Shown piece by piece: positions 52,159 through 61,009 of a DNA stretch of 64,000 bases. The notes under the pieces were generated by a model. The model saw nothing but the letters and a program-made list of their open reading frames with translations, searched no databases and was not told the origin of the DNA. Position 1 is the stretch's first letter; each line of letters begins with the position of its first letter. Both the position numbers and the translations under genes were made by a program. The stretch is taken from NCBI GenBank assembly GCA_965223165.1, contig CBDCVQ010000016.1:124001-188000 (forward strand). The letters run 5' to 3'. This stretch comes from JABDMH01 sp965223165 (GTDB taxonomy: Bacteria; Bacteroidota; Bacteroidia; Chitinophagales; Saprospiraceae).

Positions 52159-52443
52159 CAGCTACCCCCAGCAGTTCCCAAGGCAAGTTTAGTACCCTCG
52201 TCAAGGCCTTTCCAGCGTGGTCCATACAGTACCGATGTGCGGTATCAATCACTTTTCCCACAAGAGCCTTCTCTATTGAAATAATACACCTCTCTCCTGC
52301 GGTTTGACCAGCAGCTTGTCGTTGAGGTAGTAGCTGCGAAAGATCAGGTTTAATGTATAATTAAGATCGTTAATACATCTTTTGCTTTGCTAGAATGCTA
52401 TTTTCAAGCGCCATAGGCACTTGCAAACCAAAAGAACACCGAT

Positions 52444-52926
52444 ATGCTTACCAACATGAAATGGCGTAGACTGAACGGTAAATCGATCGATACGCCCATT
52501 CTGGAGGCTGTGGAAAAAACCATCAAGCGAGAACGCGAACAGGGTAACCGCCTCAAAGTCTGTATTGGCACCGATTCGCAGACCTACCACAAGAACGTGG
52601 AGTTTGCCACCGTGATCGTCTTTCTCCGCGAAAAGAAGGGCGGTTTCATGTTTATCAACAATACCTCTATGTCGATGGACATGAGCCTGAAGGAACGACT
52701 GATCCTCGAGGTGGCCAAATCAGTGGAAGTAGCTTATGCCCTCTGTGATCTGCTGGATCGATACGACGTCGAGTTAGAGGTCCATGCAGACATCAACACC
52801 GATCCAGGTTTTCAGTCCAACACGGCGCTGAAAGAGGCAATGGGTTACATCCTTAGTATGGGTTTTGTCTTTAAGGCTAAGCCGGATGCCTTTGCCAGTA
52901 CGAGTTGTGCCGACAAGGTCATCTGA
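52444..52926 (+). CDS. YkuK-type RNase H-like protein (DUF458)
   Basis: A 160-residue cytosolic protein of the YkuK (DUF458) family with an RNase H-like fold: KVCIGTDSQTYHKNVEFAT supplies the first acidic residue, VEVAYALCDLLDRYDVELEV and HADINTDPGFQSN the following strands and loop, and GFVFKAKPDAFASTSCADKV the C-terminus. The family role is not established; sporulation-independent homologues occur in Bacteroidota. It stands alone. Confidence 0.85.
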   Translation: MLTNMKWRRLNGKSIDTPILEAVEKTIKREREQGNRLKVCIGTDSQTYHKNVEFATVIVFLREKKGGFMFINNTSMSMDMSLKERLILEVAKSVEVAYALCDLLDRYDVELEVHADINTDPGFQSNTALKEAMGYILSMGFVFKAKPDAFASTSCADKVI

Positions 52927-53003
52927 TAGGACAGGAGGTCCTCCCGTCATAATCGTGCGCTTCTTCCGTTGCCTATCGGGGAGCGTTTCTAGATATTTGT
53001 CTC

Positions 53004-53507
53004 ATGATTCAGATCTTCATCACCGGGGGCACTTTTGACAAGGAGTACAACTACATCACGGGGGAACTGACCTTTTCGGCCACACATGTGAACGACATGT
53101 TGCGCAGGGGTCGATGCGGAGCGGACGTGACGGTCGAGACCATCATGATGAAAGACAGCCTGGATATGTCGGATTCCGACCGGGAGCTTATCGCTCAACG
53201 GTGCCTGGATCTGGACCACGATCAAATCGTCATCACGCATGGCACCGATACGATGGTTCAAACAGCCGCGTTCTTGGCTGAAAAACGCTTGGACAAAAGG
53301 ATCGTCCTAACCGGTGCACTAGTGCCCTATACTTTTGGCACCTCCAGTGATGGATTCTTCAATCTGGGAAGTGCGCTTGCCTTTGTACAGGCGATCTCGC
53401 CTGGGGTCTACATCTGCATGAATGGCCGCCTTTTTAACTGGGACAATGTGCAGAAGAACTATACCACCGGCTACTTTGAAGAGGTGAATCAAGGGGTAAC
53501 TCCCTAG
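53004..53507 (+). CDS. Short asparaginase-like protein (N-terminal domain only)
   Basis: A 167-residue protein matching only the N-terminal domain of asparaginases: IFITGGTFDKEYN with the first Thr, VITHGTDTMVQTAAFL with the second Thr/Asp pair and LTGALVPYTFGTSSDGFFN. The C-terminal domain is absent but the frame ends cleanly, and single-domain members of this length are common. The substrate is unknown. Confidence 0.85.
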   Translation: MIQIFITGGTFDKEYNYITGELTFSATHVNDMLRRGRCGADVTVETIMMKDSLDMSDSDRELIAQRCLDLDHDQIVITHGTDTMVQTAAFLAEKRLDKRIVLTGALVPYTFGTSSDGFFNLGSALAFVQAISPGVYICMNGRLFNWDNVQKNYTTGYFEEVNQGVTP

Positions 53508-53561
53508 GCATACGAGACGGCTCCCGGGCCACTAAGAACCATCCAACTGCAGGCTGTGCGC

Positions 53562-54176
53562 CTAGATTTTCTCTATGCGCGCCGTCGACAATTCTCCGTT
53601 GTCCTCCGACTGAAGCAGATAAATACCGGCAGGAAGATTGGACAAGTCCACCGGGTACATCTTCTTTCGTACGATAAACTCAGAGATCTTCTTGCCCTCC
53701 GAAGTCATGATCGACACCGACTTGCTGGCTCCCCCCGTGGTGACGTATACCTTACCGGTAGATCGCCTCGGTAGCACGGTAATGCCTTGCTGCCCCACCT
53801 TGATCGAGATGGTCTTGATCGGTGTGACCTCTCCCAGTTTGTTGCGTGAGGAGAGCCGATAGTAGACGCGTCCATCTTGCGGCACGTGGTCGGCCAACAT
53901 GTAGTGCTGGCGCTCCGACTTGGGCAATGCTGGCGTCTCCCCACGCAGATCAAAGCTCTCGCCATCGACACTGCGTTCGACGAGGTAGTCTCCATCGGGG
54001 CTCACATCCTCAGTCTTCCAGGTAAGCAGGATCTCCTGATCGTGCATTTCGACCGCGGCGAAGGAAAGGGCCGCTTGCTGGGGCTCTGCGCCATCGTCGG
54101 CAAAACTGCTGGTCGCAAGAAGGCCAACCATCCCTGTGCAGATCAGCATTCTTTTCATCATTGGTACTGTTTTCAT
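53562..54176 (-). CDS. Small secreted T9SS-cargo protein
   Basis: A 204-residue exported protein with a signal peptide (hydrophobic MLICTGMVGLLATSSFA), a FN3-like body (ILLTWKTEDVSPDGDYLVER, then VYYRLSSRNKLG) and a T9SS type A C-terminal domain (ITVLPRRSTGKVYV, LSNLPAGIYLLQSEDN). Start choices are ATG 54176, 54161 or 54158; the longest signal-consistent one is used. Such proteins are usually surface exposed; no enzymatic domain is seen. Confidence 0.78.
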   Translation of the reverse strand: MKTVPMMKRMLICTGMVGLLATSSFADDGAEPQQAALSFAAVEMHDQEILLTWKTEDVSPDGDYLVERSVDGESFDLRGETPALPKSERQHYMLADHVPQDGRVYYRLSSRNKLGEVTPIKTISIKVGQQGITVLPRRSTGKVYVTTGGASKSVSIMTSEGKKISEFIVRKKMYPVDLSNLPAGIYLLQSEDNGELSTARIEKI

Positions 54177-54572
54177 AGTATACAATTTCTTAAGGCAACT
54201 AACAATAAAATATGGTTTCCTGGGTGTTACTCCAACCATGCTCGACGACTTGGCAACTTTTGTCGACCAGGGCTGCTGCGCTCTCGTTCCTTTGCGCTTT
54301 ACCTCAATGACGATTAATTTTCAGTTTAGTTGCAGGTGCAGCAAGAAATAAGACTTCGTTAACAAAAGCTTAATGTGCCGGTTGCAGCCACGGCACCGAT
54401 CCTTCGCTGTTTTCTCCTCTTGAGCTTCGAACCGGGAGCAAAGCGCTTTAGCTGCTGACGTATGCAGGTGTGATGAGATGAGCAACGCAATGCCGCACAT
54501 GATGGGACCGTTATGCCCATAGCCCTTGGTGCCGGTGAATGTGTGTTTGATCAAAATCGCTCTCGCTCAGGA

Positions 54573-54720
54573 TCTAGTAGGGCTTCGCCTTAGATATGTT
54601 GATTCATTCTAATAGGTTTGTGTTGGCAGACGAGGCGCAAAACATGACCGTACGATATCGTAGCGTCGAGCGTGACAATGCGAGAAGTGAGAAAACCGCG
54701 ACAGCGGGAGCGGTGGCTAG
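54573..54720. repeat. Dispersed intergenic repeat, copy B
   Basis: Second copy of the element at 24145-24284, about 148 bp, from CTAGTAGGGCTTCGCC to GGTGGCTAGC. It keeps TGACAATGCGAGAA, ACCGCGACAGCGGG and the TTAG...CTAA pair, with a short insertion (GCGCAAAA near 54634-54641) relative to copy A. Just beyond it, 54736-54753 matches the reverse complement of 60267-60284. Confidence 0.75.
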
Positions 54721-54834
54721 CTAGCAGTAGCTACAGCGAGGCTTTGCAACGAAGTATGCGGACCGAAGACTTTAGCATTAACAACAAGATTTAGTGAGGA
54801 GATCTACCGGCATGGTGGTAGGTGGGGTAGGCGC

Positions 54835-54852
54835 TTGCTGCTGCAGCAGCAA
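54835..54852. repeat. 18-bp perfect palindrome
   Basis: TTGCTGCTGCAGCAGCAA reads identically on both strands. It lies about 200 bp upstream of ompA; a protein-binding site or cruciform-prone repeat is possible. Confidence 0.6.
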
Positions 54853-54947
54853 AGCGATGAAACAAAATAATAATGCGGCAGCAGAGCGTTTTGATGCTTT
54901 TGATCCGAGAGCGGAATGATTTTTGCTTGGAAAAGATTGATTTTTAA

Positions 54948-54978
54948 TTGTTAATGATTTAGAAAAATTCTTTATTTG
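54948..54978 (+). promoter_or_regulatory. Probable ompA promoter
   Basis: TTG at 54948-54950, a 20-bp spacer and TTTATTTG at 54971-54978, one mismatch from TAnnTTTG. The predicted leader before the ATG at 55036 is about 50 nt. Confidence 0.45.
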
Positions 54979-55035
54979 TATGGTTTTCCGCCGGAGAACC
55001 ACATTTGAAGGGATAGAAGTGTCGATAAAACCTAA

Positions 55036-56472
55036 ATGTTTGAGATGAAGACTTTTTACTTCTGTATGCTGTTGGCGATGAGTCTCAGCTTGTCCAGCCT
55101 GCAAGGCCAAAACCCCTTGAGGCCTGATGCCCTGAGTTTCAAGGTGCTGTTCCTTGACTACCAAAGTCCGGTATCTGGCAACTATGGAAATCTGCGGAAC
55201 TACAAGAATGGCTTTGAGGTGTCTTATCAGAAGAATATCAGCGACTATATCAATGTTTCGATCCCATTGCGAGCTGGGGTAGTCAATTTCAACGATGAGT
55301 TTAAGAATGATGCCATCTTTAGCGTCGGTGGCCAAGTGCAAGCCCAATTGTGGAAGGCGGGCAAACCGGCGATCCCATACCTGCTGACAGGCGGGCATGC
55401 GGTGTATGAGAAGCAGGCGGGTAACTTCAATCTCGAAATACCCATTGGTATCGGACTCGACGTCAAGATGGGAAAGAACGCCTACTTCAATGTGCAGCTA
55501 GAATATCATTTGGGTCTGGAGGACGATCGAAACAACTTGCAGCACGGAATTGGCTTTAAGTACCTGATCGGCAAAAAGACAGAAGAACCCGAAGTGCCCT
55601 TACAACCCACGGACTTTGATGGTGATGGCATCCCAGACGAGGAAGATAACTGCCCGGACCTGCCCGGTCTACTTGAACTCAACGGTTGTCCGGATACCGA
55701 TGGCGATGGCATTGCCGACAGCGAGGATGAGTGCCCGGACTTTGCCGGTACTATCGAACTGAAGGGATGTCCCGACTCGGATGGGGACGGTGTATCAGAC
55801 AACGAGGATGAGTGCCCCAACCTAGTTGGGCCAGCGGATAACAACGGTTGCCCCATCGTAGATCGCGACAACGACGGCGTCCTGGATGAAGAGGATGATT
55901 GTCCCGATGAGGCCGGCTCTCTGGCAACTCGCGGTTGTCCCGACCGAGATAGCGACGGCGTTAAGGACACGGATGATCTTTGTCCGGACGATGCCGGATT
56001 CAAGCAGTTTAATGGCTGCCCCGATTCTGATGGCGACGGCGTACATGATGGCATCGACCGTTGCCCCGGTACGATCGGCTTGGCTACAAACGATGGCTGC
56101 CCAGTCGTCAAACGAGAAGTGAAAGAGCTGCTCGATTTTGCCCAGCGCGCCGTGCAGTTTGATGTTGGATTGGCTTCGATCAAGCCAGAATCCTACCCGG
56201 TACTCAATCAGATCTTGGATATCTTGAATAGGTATGAAGAATATGGTCTCGCCATTTCCGGTCATACGGATAGCACGGGTGATACCTACCGCAATCTTTC
56301 CTTGTCAGAGAGCAGGGCCAAAGCTTGCTATGACTACCTGCTATCTCGGGGTGTTAGCGAAGATCGTCTCTCCTATGTAGGATATGGAGAGGCCAGACCT
56401 ATCGCAACGAATGCCACCTCCGATGGTCGGCGACTCAATCGCCGGGTAGAGTTTGAGATTAAGTTTAAATAA
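55036..56472 (+). CDS. OmpA family protein with thrombospondin type 3 repeats
   Basis: A 478-residue outer-membrane protein. It has a signal peptide (about 1-24, ending LQGQ), an N-terminal beta-barrel-like region (~25-185, LEYHLGLEDDRNN), six calcium-binding TSP3 repeats (~193-360, each with DxDGDGxxDxxDxCP, for example DSDGDGVSDNEDECP) and a C-terminal OmpA peptidoglycan-binding domain (~375-478, ISGHTDSTGDTYRNLSLSES, then GEARPIATNATSDGRRLNRR). It anchors the outer membrane to the cell wall. An alternative ATG lies at 55045. A strong terminator follows. Confidence 0.95.
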   Translation: MFEMKTFYFCMLLAMSLSLSSLQGQNPLRPDALSFKVLFLDYQSPVSGNYGNLRNYKNGFEVSYQKNISDYINVSIPLRAGVVNFNDEFKNDAIFSVGGQVQAQLWKAGKPAIPYLLTGGHAVYEKQAGNFNLEIPIGIGLDVKMGKNAYFNVQLEYHLGLEDDRNNLQHGIGFKYLIGKKTEEPEVPLQPTDFDGDGIPDEEDNCPDLPGLLELNGCPDTDGDGIADSEDECPDFAGTIELKGCPDSDGDGVSDNEDECPNLVGPADNNGCPIVDRDNDGVLDEEDDCPDEAGSLATRGCPDRDSDGVKDTDDLCPDDAGFKQFNGCPDSDGDGVHDGIDRCPGTIGLATNDGCPVVKREVKELLDFAQRAVQFDVGLASIKPESYPVLNQILDILNRYEEYGLAISGHTDSTGDTYRNLSLSESRAKACYDYLLSRGVSEDRLSYVGYGEARPIATNATSDGRRLNRRVEFEIKFK

Positions 56473-56494
56473 CGTTTTTCATACAAATAAGATC

Positions 56495-56531
56495 AAAGGG
56501 TCGCGTGCAGGTCACGGGGCCCTTTGTTGTT
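56495..56531 (+). terminator. Intrinsic terminator after ompA
   Basis: AAAGGG (56495-56500) pairs with CCCTTT (56520-56525), extended inward by GTG/CAC, and is followed by TTTGTTGTTG. It lies 22 bp past the ompA stop and could also serve the convergent purE. Confidence 0.75.
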
Positions 56532-56547
56532 GTGCGCATTCTTAATA

Positions 56548-57057
56548 TCAATGGTAGGCATCGTAGCCGCGCTCGTTGAGTCGATTGACCTTCTCATACA
56601 CGGCATCTTCTAGCTGGGCCTTGTAGGCGCTAATCTTCGCCTGTATCGCCGGATCGTGGCTGCCCAGGATTTGCGCCGCCAGGATGCCTGCGTTTTTGGC
56701 GCCGTCCAATGCCACGGTGGCTACCGGAACGTCTCCGGGCATCTGGAGGATCGACAGCACAGAATCCCATCCATCGATCGAGTTGGAGGACTTGATCGGC
56801 ACGCCGATGACGGGCAGTGGGCTAAGGGATGCGATCATACCCGGGAGATGGGCCGCACCACCCGCCCCGGCAATAATTACTTGAATACCGCGGACGTGTG
56901 CTTCTTTGGCATACTCAAACAGCCGGCCGGGGGTACGATGTGCCGAGACAATAGAGATCTCAAAAGGTACTTCAAGCTCCCGGAGGATGTCCGCCGCCTG
57001 TCGCATGATGCGCAGGTCAGAGTCTGACCCCATGACTATGCTGATCGTTGGATTCAT
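56548..57057 (-). CDS. purE: N5-carboxyaminoimidazole ribonucleotide mutase
   Basis: Moves the carboxyl group of N5-CAIR to give CAIR in purine synthesis. The 169-residue product has the opening ISIVMGSDSDLRIM, the active-site SAHRTPGRLFEYA with the catalytic His, and AGAGGAAHLPGM and GVPIKSSNSIDGWDS. This is the class I (bacterial) form, consistent with purK 46 bp upstream. Confidence 0.97.
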   Translation of the reverse strand: MNPTISIVMGSDSDLRIMRQAADILRELEVPFEISIVSAHRTPGRLFEYAKEAHVRGIQVIIAGAGGAAHLPGMIASLSPLPVIGVPIKSSNSIDGWDSVLSILQMPGDVPVATVALDGAKNAGILAAQILGSHDPAIQAKISAYKAQLEDAVYEKVNRLNERGYDAYH

Positions 57058-57103
57058 AGAAGCAAAAATAAGACTTAGGAAGGGGACCGGACCCGGCGGG
57101 CCA

Positions 57104-58246
57104 CTAGCTGATCACCTTGAGCCGGTCGCGCACCTTTTTGGCTACCGCAATGGCTTGATCTATGTCCTGATGAAGAATGGTGACGTGGCCCATTTTTCGA
57201 AAGGGTCGTGTCTCCCTCTTGCCATAGATATGGACATGCACATTTTCCATGGCCAGGCATTGCTCCAGCCCCTCATAGTAGGCCTCCCCTTTGTGTTCGG
57301 GTTCGCCTAGCAAGTTGATCATCACGGCGGGTGACTTGACATCCGTACCGCCAAGCGGTAGGTCTAGGATAGCTCTTAGATGCTGCTCGTATTGGGAGGT
57401 GACATTGCCCTCGATGGTGTGGTGGCCGCTGTTGTGTGGGCGGGGGGCTACCTCATTGACCAGTATGTCCCCGGATTTCGTAAGAAACATCTCGATGGCA
57501 AGGAGCCCAACCAGTTCAAAAGCTTCGATGACGCTCTTGCCCAGTGCCTGTGCAGACTGGCCTACCTGATCCGATACGCGGGCGGGAGAGATCAGGCGTT
57601 CGACCAGGTTGGCGGTTGGATGAAATTCCATCTCCACCGGGGGGTAGACGGCGATGTCTCCGCTAGGGTTGCGAGCGACAAGCACGGCCAGCTCTTTATC
57701 GATTTCGACGAGCTCTTCGACGACACTTTCTACATTGAGCAGCTTCTTGAGGTCCTCTTTGCTCCGGACGATGTGCACTCCTCGGCCGTCGTATCCTTCG
57801 GTCCTGGCCTTTTGCACAAAGGGTACCTGGATTTCGCCACTTCGTACGGCCGTAAGAATGGCCTTCTTGTTGCGGTGCAAGCTGAACTTTGAGGTGGGAA
57901 TGCCCTGCTCTGCAAAGAACTGCTTTTGAGTCCCCTTGTCTTTGATGATCTCGACGGCACCAGGCTGCGGATAGATCTCTTTGCCCTCCGCTTCCAACTT
58001 CTTCAGTGCGGTCGTATTCACATTTTCTATCTCAATGGTGACGATATCCACGTGCTGCCCCAGCTGGGAGACGAGCTGATAATTCTTGAAATCACCCTGG
58101 ATAAACTGGTTGGTCACCTTGGCTGCCGGATAGTCAAATTCTTTGTCTACGGCCCAGATATTGAGATCCCATTTACTGGCTGCTTGGAGCAGCATTTTGC
58201 CCAATTGGCCTCCGCCCAGGACGCCGATGCGCGTATTCGTGATCAT
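57104..58246 (-). CDS. purK: 5-(carboxyamino)imidazole ribonucleotide synthase
   Basis: ATP-grasp enzyme that makes N5-CAIR from AIR and bicarbonate. The 380-residue product has the opening RIGVLGGGQLGKMLLQAA, the VPFVQKARTEGYDGRGV loop, metal-site segment AIEMFLTKSGDILVNEVAPR and RPHNSGHHTIEG. It is upstream of purE on the same strand, forming the purK-purE operon. Confidence 0.97.
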   Translation of the reverse strand: MITNTRIGVLGGGQLGKMLLQAASKWDLNIWAVDKEFDYPAAKVTNQFIQGDFKNYQLVSQLGQHVDIVTIEIENVNTTALKKLEAEGKEIYPQPGAVEIIKDKGTQKQFFAEQGIPTSKFSLHRNKKAILTAVRSGEIQVPFVQKARTEGYDGRGVHIVRSKEDLKKLLNVESVVEELVEIDKELAVLVARNPSGDIAVYPPVEMEFHPTANLVERLISPARVSDQVGQSAQALGKSVIEAFELVGLLAIEMFLTKSGDILVNEVAPRPHNSGHHTIEGNVTSQYEQHLRAILDLPLGGTDVKSPAVMINLLGEPEHKGEAYYEGLEQCLAMENVHVHIYGKRETRPFRKMGHVTILHQDIDQAIAVAKKVRDRLKVIS

Positions 58247-58351
58247 GCGTTATGCAAGGAGTGGCTGATTATGGTCGCAAAGTAGTAAAATTGCAAGGTT
58301 ACGTGAGTGCGGGGGTCAGGAGGAGTCATTGATCATAAATAGAGGATTGCA

Positions 58352-59686
58352 TTGGAAAATATCATTCTGAAAAACGGAAGGATTATCAACGAAGGTCAGG
58401 AGCTCCAAGGAGATCTTTGGATACGAGATGGCCGCATTGCGAAAGTGGGTGGTGTCATAGAGCATCCCAACAGTCAGGAGGTGGACGTGTCGGGCATGGT
58501 GGTGATGCCAGGCATCATTGATGACCAGGTGCATTTTAGAGAACCCGGACTGACACATAAGGCCGATATCGGCTCTGAGTCTCTCGCTGCCTTGGCGGGA
58601 GGGGTTACTAGCTATATGGAAATGCCTAATACGAAGCCACCGGCCCTCACGCAAGAGCTTCTGCAGGCCAAGTATGAGATGGCGAGAACAAGCTCCTTTT
58701 CAAACTACTCCTTCTACATGGGAGCTTCAAATGACAATCTGGACCAAGTGCTTAGGACGGACGCCCGTGGGGTATGTGGCGTGAAGATCTTCATGGGATC
58801 CAGTACAGGCAATATGCTTGTCGACGATCGCGAGGTACTGGACAAGTTGTTTGCCCAGGTGCCCATGCTGATCGCGACCCATTGCGAGGATGAGCTGACG
58901 ATCCGGGACAACCAGCAGCGGTTCGACGAGATCTACGGAGACCAGTTGCATGCGCGGCATCATCCGCGGATAAGATCCGCGGAAGGCTGCCTCAAGAGTT
59001 CGAGCCTGGCGGTGGAGTTGGCCAAGTCGTATGGCACGCGCTTGCACATTTTACATATTAGTACCGCCATCGAGTTGCCTCTCTTCGACAATACCTCACC
59101 GCTGGCTGAGAAATTGATCACCTCGGAGGTCTGTGTACATCACCTGTACTTTGATGCCGAGCAATATGAGACGCTCGGCAATCGTATCAAATGCAATCCT
59201 GCCATCAAAGAGAAGTCCAATAAGGAGGCACTGTGGCAGGCGTTGCTGGATGATCGACTCGATGTGATTGCCACTGATCACGCCCCCCACACCGCCGAGG
59301 AAAAATCTCGCCCGTATGTAAAGGCGCCGTCGGGCCTACCTTTGGTGCAGCACAGTCTGACCATCATGCTGGATTTTTACCATCGGGGCATGATTAGCCT
59401 GGAGAAAATCGTGCAGAAAATGTGTCATGCCCCGGCGCAATGCTTTCAGGTGGCCGAGCGGGGCTATCTCAGAGAAGGGTATTGGGCAGACGTGGTTGTC
59501 CTGGATCCCAATATGCCCGTTAGAGTCGATGACCAACATTTGTATTACAAGTGTCAATGGACGCCACTGCAAGGCAGAGAGTTTCGCGGCGAAATACAAC
59601 AAGTGTACCTCAATGGATGCTTGGCCTTTGCGCATGGACAGCCGGTGGGAGGGCCTCAAGGTATGCGGATCCATTTTGACCGGTGA
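58352..59686 (+). CDS. pyrC: Dihydroorotase
   Basis: Cyclises carbamoyl-aspartate to dihydroorotate in pyrimidine synthesis. The 444-residue product has the zinc motif DDQVHFREPGLTHKAD, the probable carbamylated Lys in VKIFMGSSTGNML, His in ATHCEDE, HILHIST and the late Asp in ATDHAPHTAEEK. The start is TTG at 58352: an in-frame TAG lies at 58340-58342 and no ATG or GTG follows before the conserved MENIILKNGRI. Divergent from purK. Confidence 0.93.
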   Translation: MENIILKNGRIINEGQELQGDLWIRDGRIAKVGGVIEHPNSQEVDVSGMVVMPGIIDDQVHFREPGLTHKADIGSESLAALAGGVTSYMEMPNTKPPALTQELLQAKYEMARTSSFSNYSFYMGASNDNLDQVLRTDARGVCGVKIFMGSSTGNMLVDDREVLDKLFAQVPMLIATHCEDELTIRDNQQRFDEIYGDQLHARHHPRIRSAEGCLKSSSLAVELAKSYGTRLHILHISTAIELPLFDNTSPLAEKLITSEVCVHHLYFDAEQYETLGNRIKCNPAIKEKSNKEALWQALLDDRLDVIATDHAPHTAEEKSRPYVKAPSGLPLVQHSLTIMLDFYHRGMISLEKIVQKMCHAPAQCFQVAERGYLREGYWADVVVLDPNMPVRVDDQHLYYKCQWTPLQGREFRGEIQQVYLNGCLAFAHGQPVGGPQGMRIHFDR

Positions 59687-59875
59687 CCCTGGACGGTAAA
59701 ACGGGGACCATGGTGGGATAACAGCAATTCGATCCAGCGTAGATGGGCAAGGCAAACTCGTGCTCCTGAGCGCTTGACCTAGCTGTGTGCCATTTGTCAT
59801 GTGCAAATAAGTCAATGGTGGAGGTTTGCCCTTTGTGGATTTATGCTACCTTACCAGCACACCTTAAAAAGCACA

Positions 59876-60214
59876 ATGTTGAATCGACGCAATTTTGTCT
59901 CGTCCGTTTGGATGGGGCTTGCCACCTGCGCTGTGCCAGGCTCCCTCTGGCCGCCAAGGCGCAAGAAGAAGGCAGCCCTACCTCCGGTGGTTAGTGATGA
60001 TCTGCACCGGCTTGGCGATGGTATGGCCCGCGGCCTGCGGAGCCATGGTCTGGACGAGGATGTCGCCCAAGAGTTTGTACAAATTAAGGGGGTCCGGAGC
60101 TTTGAGGAGATGGGGACGGCCTATCGATTGACCTTTGAAAATGGCCATGGTCAGGTTGTTTCGATCCGTGGTTCTTTGTGCGGGATGCGTGATCCGTATG
60201 TCGTGATCAGCTAA
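59876..60214 (+). CDS. Small exported protein with Tat-like signal
   Basis: A 112-residue protein of unknown function. It opens MLNRRNFVSSVWMGLATCA, close to the twin-arginine pattern (x-R-R-x-F), followed by a basic stretch PPRRKKKAA and a small C-terminal domain (VQIKGVRSFEEMGTAYRLTF, then GQVVSIRGSLCGMRDPYVVIS cut here to GQVVSIRGSLCGM). A possible promoter TTTG...TACCTTAC lies about 20-40 bp upstream. Not recognised as a known family. Confidence 0.6.
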   Translation: MLNRRNFVSSVWMGLATCAVPGSLWPPRRKKKAALPPVVSDDLHRLGDGMARGLRSHGLDEDVAQEFVQIKGVRSFEEMGTAYRLTFENGHGQVVSIRGSLCGMRDPYVVIS

Positions 60215-60266
60215 TGGGGTGTTGAGATACTAACTCTGATTTGTTCGCTTGTTCTGTTGCCGGATG

Positions 60267-60284
60267 CTTCGTTGCAAAGCCTCG
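60267..60284. repeat. 18-bp match to the repeat-B flank, inverted
   Basis: CTTCGTTGCAAAGCCTCG is the exact reverse complement of 54736-54753; similarity extends a few bases with mismatches on both sides. A chance 18-mer match in 64 kb is improbable, so this is likely a fragment of a repeat family. Confidence 0.65.
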
Positions 60285-60469
60285 TCGCAGCTCCTTTGCC
60301 TGCTGAACAAGATATCGTCGCGATCCCAAGGAAGCCAGTAAATTGAACTGTCTCCCAAGCCGTGAAAAAAAATAACATTTTACGCACTTTTTGCCTTGGG
60401 TCGTTATAATCTTTTCCTTACATTGGAAGAGAAAGAAGGTGATTTTCTAACCCGAAAAACTAAACTGAA

Positions 60470-60985
60470 ATGTCAGAACCTTTCCTGGCCGAGATCCGCA
60501 TGGTTGGTTTTAACTTTGCTCCACGTGGATGGGCCTTCTGCGACGGCCAGATCTTGCCGATCAACCAAAATCAAAGCCTGTATTCTCTCCTAGGTACCAC
60601 CTACGGTGGAGATGGGCGCACATCCTTTGCTTTACCTGATCTGAGAGGTCGGACTCCGATCCACGTCGGGTCGAGCAATGGCACGAGCCACACGCTCGGT
60701 CAAAAGAGCGGAGAGGAGACGCATACGCTGGCAGCTAGTGAGATGCCGCAGCATACTCATGCTGCCAAAGCTTCGAGTGACAATGCGGACAACCCTATCC
60801 TTATCTCCAACGTATTCGCTGCCTTCCAGAACGGATATAACTCCACTAGCGCGGGGTCCATCGTAGGCATGCAAGCCGCGACAGTTGGAAATGTCGGAGG
60901 TGGCCAAGCGCATGAAAACATGCAACCGTATCTGGCGGTCAACTTTTGTATCGCGCTGCAAGGACTCTTTCCTTCTCGAAATTAA
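60470..60985 (+). CDS. Tail-collar domain protein 1 (MdpB-like)
   Basis: A 171-residue protein of the phage tail-fibre collar superfamily (PF07484-like; microcystin-dependent protein family). The collar domain shows EIRMVGFNFAPRGWAFCDGQ, LGTTYGGDGRTSFALPDLRG and later SEMPQHTHAAKAS; the end reads NFCIALQGLFPSRN. There is no signal peptide. First of three tandem paralogues with identical MSEPF starts. No other phage genes are nearby, so a non-prophage role, perhaps extracellular contraction- or adhesion-related structures, is likely (inference). Confidence 0.88.
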   Translation: MSEPFLAEIRMVGFNFAPRGWAFCDGQILPINQNQSLYSLLGTTYGGDGRTSFALPDLRGRTPIHVGSSNGTSHTLGQKSGEETHTLAASEMPQHTHAAKASSDNADNPILISNVFAAFQNGYNSTSAGSIVGMQAATVGNVGGGQAHENMQPYLAVNFCIALQGLFPSRN

Positions 60986-61009
60986 CTAACCACAAAAAAC
61001 CAAGAAACA

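Larger units (their letters stand above)
54177..55035. other. Long intergenic region with dispersed repeat
   Basis: 859 bp without a supportable gene. It contains repeat copy B (54573-54720), an 18-mer shared in inverted orientation with 60267-60284, an 18-bp palindrome (54835-54852) and the ompA promoter. Antisense open frames here lack initiation context and continue into ompA in the wrong strand. Confidence 0.6.

Noticed and set aside
52268..52383. 38-codon minus-strand open frame ending KPQERGVLFQ
   Set aside because: It has no ATG, GTG or TTG start after the upstream stop in a sensible position and no recognised family; it may be a gene remnant but cannot be supported.
54778..55398. 206-codon minus-strand open frame
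   Set aside because: Over half is antisense to ompA, with no domain content or initiation context.
55615..56115. Repeated GATGGCGA-like DNA motif suggesting tandem DNA repeats
   Set aside because: It is explained by the TSP3 protein repeats of the OmpA family gene.
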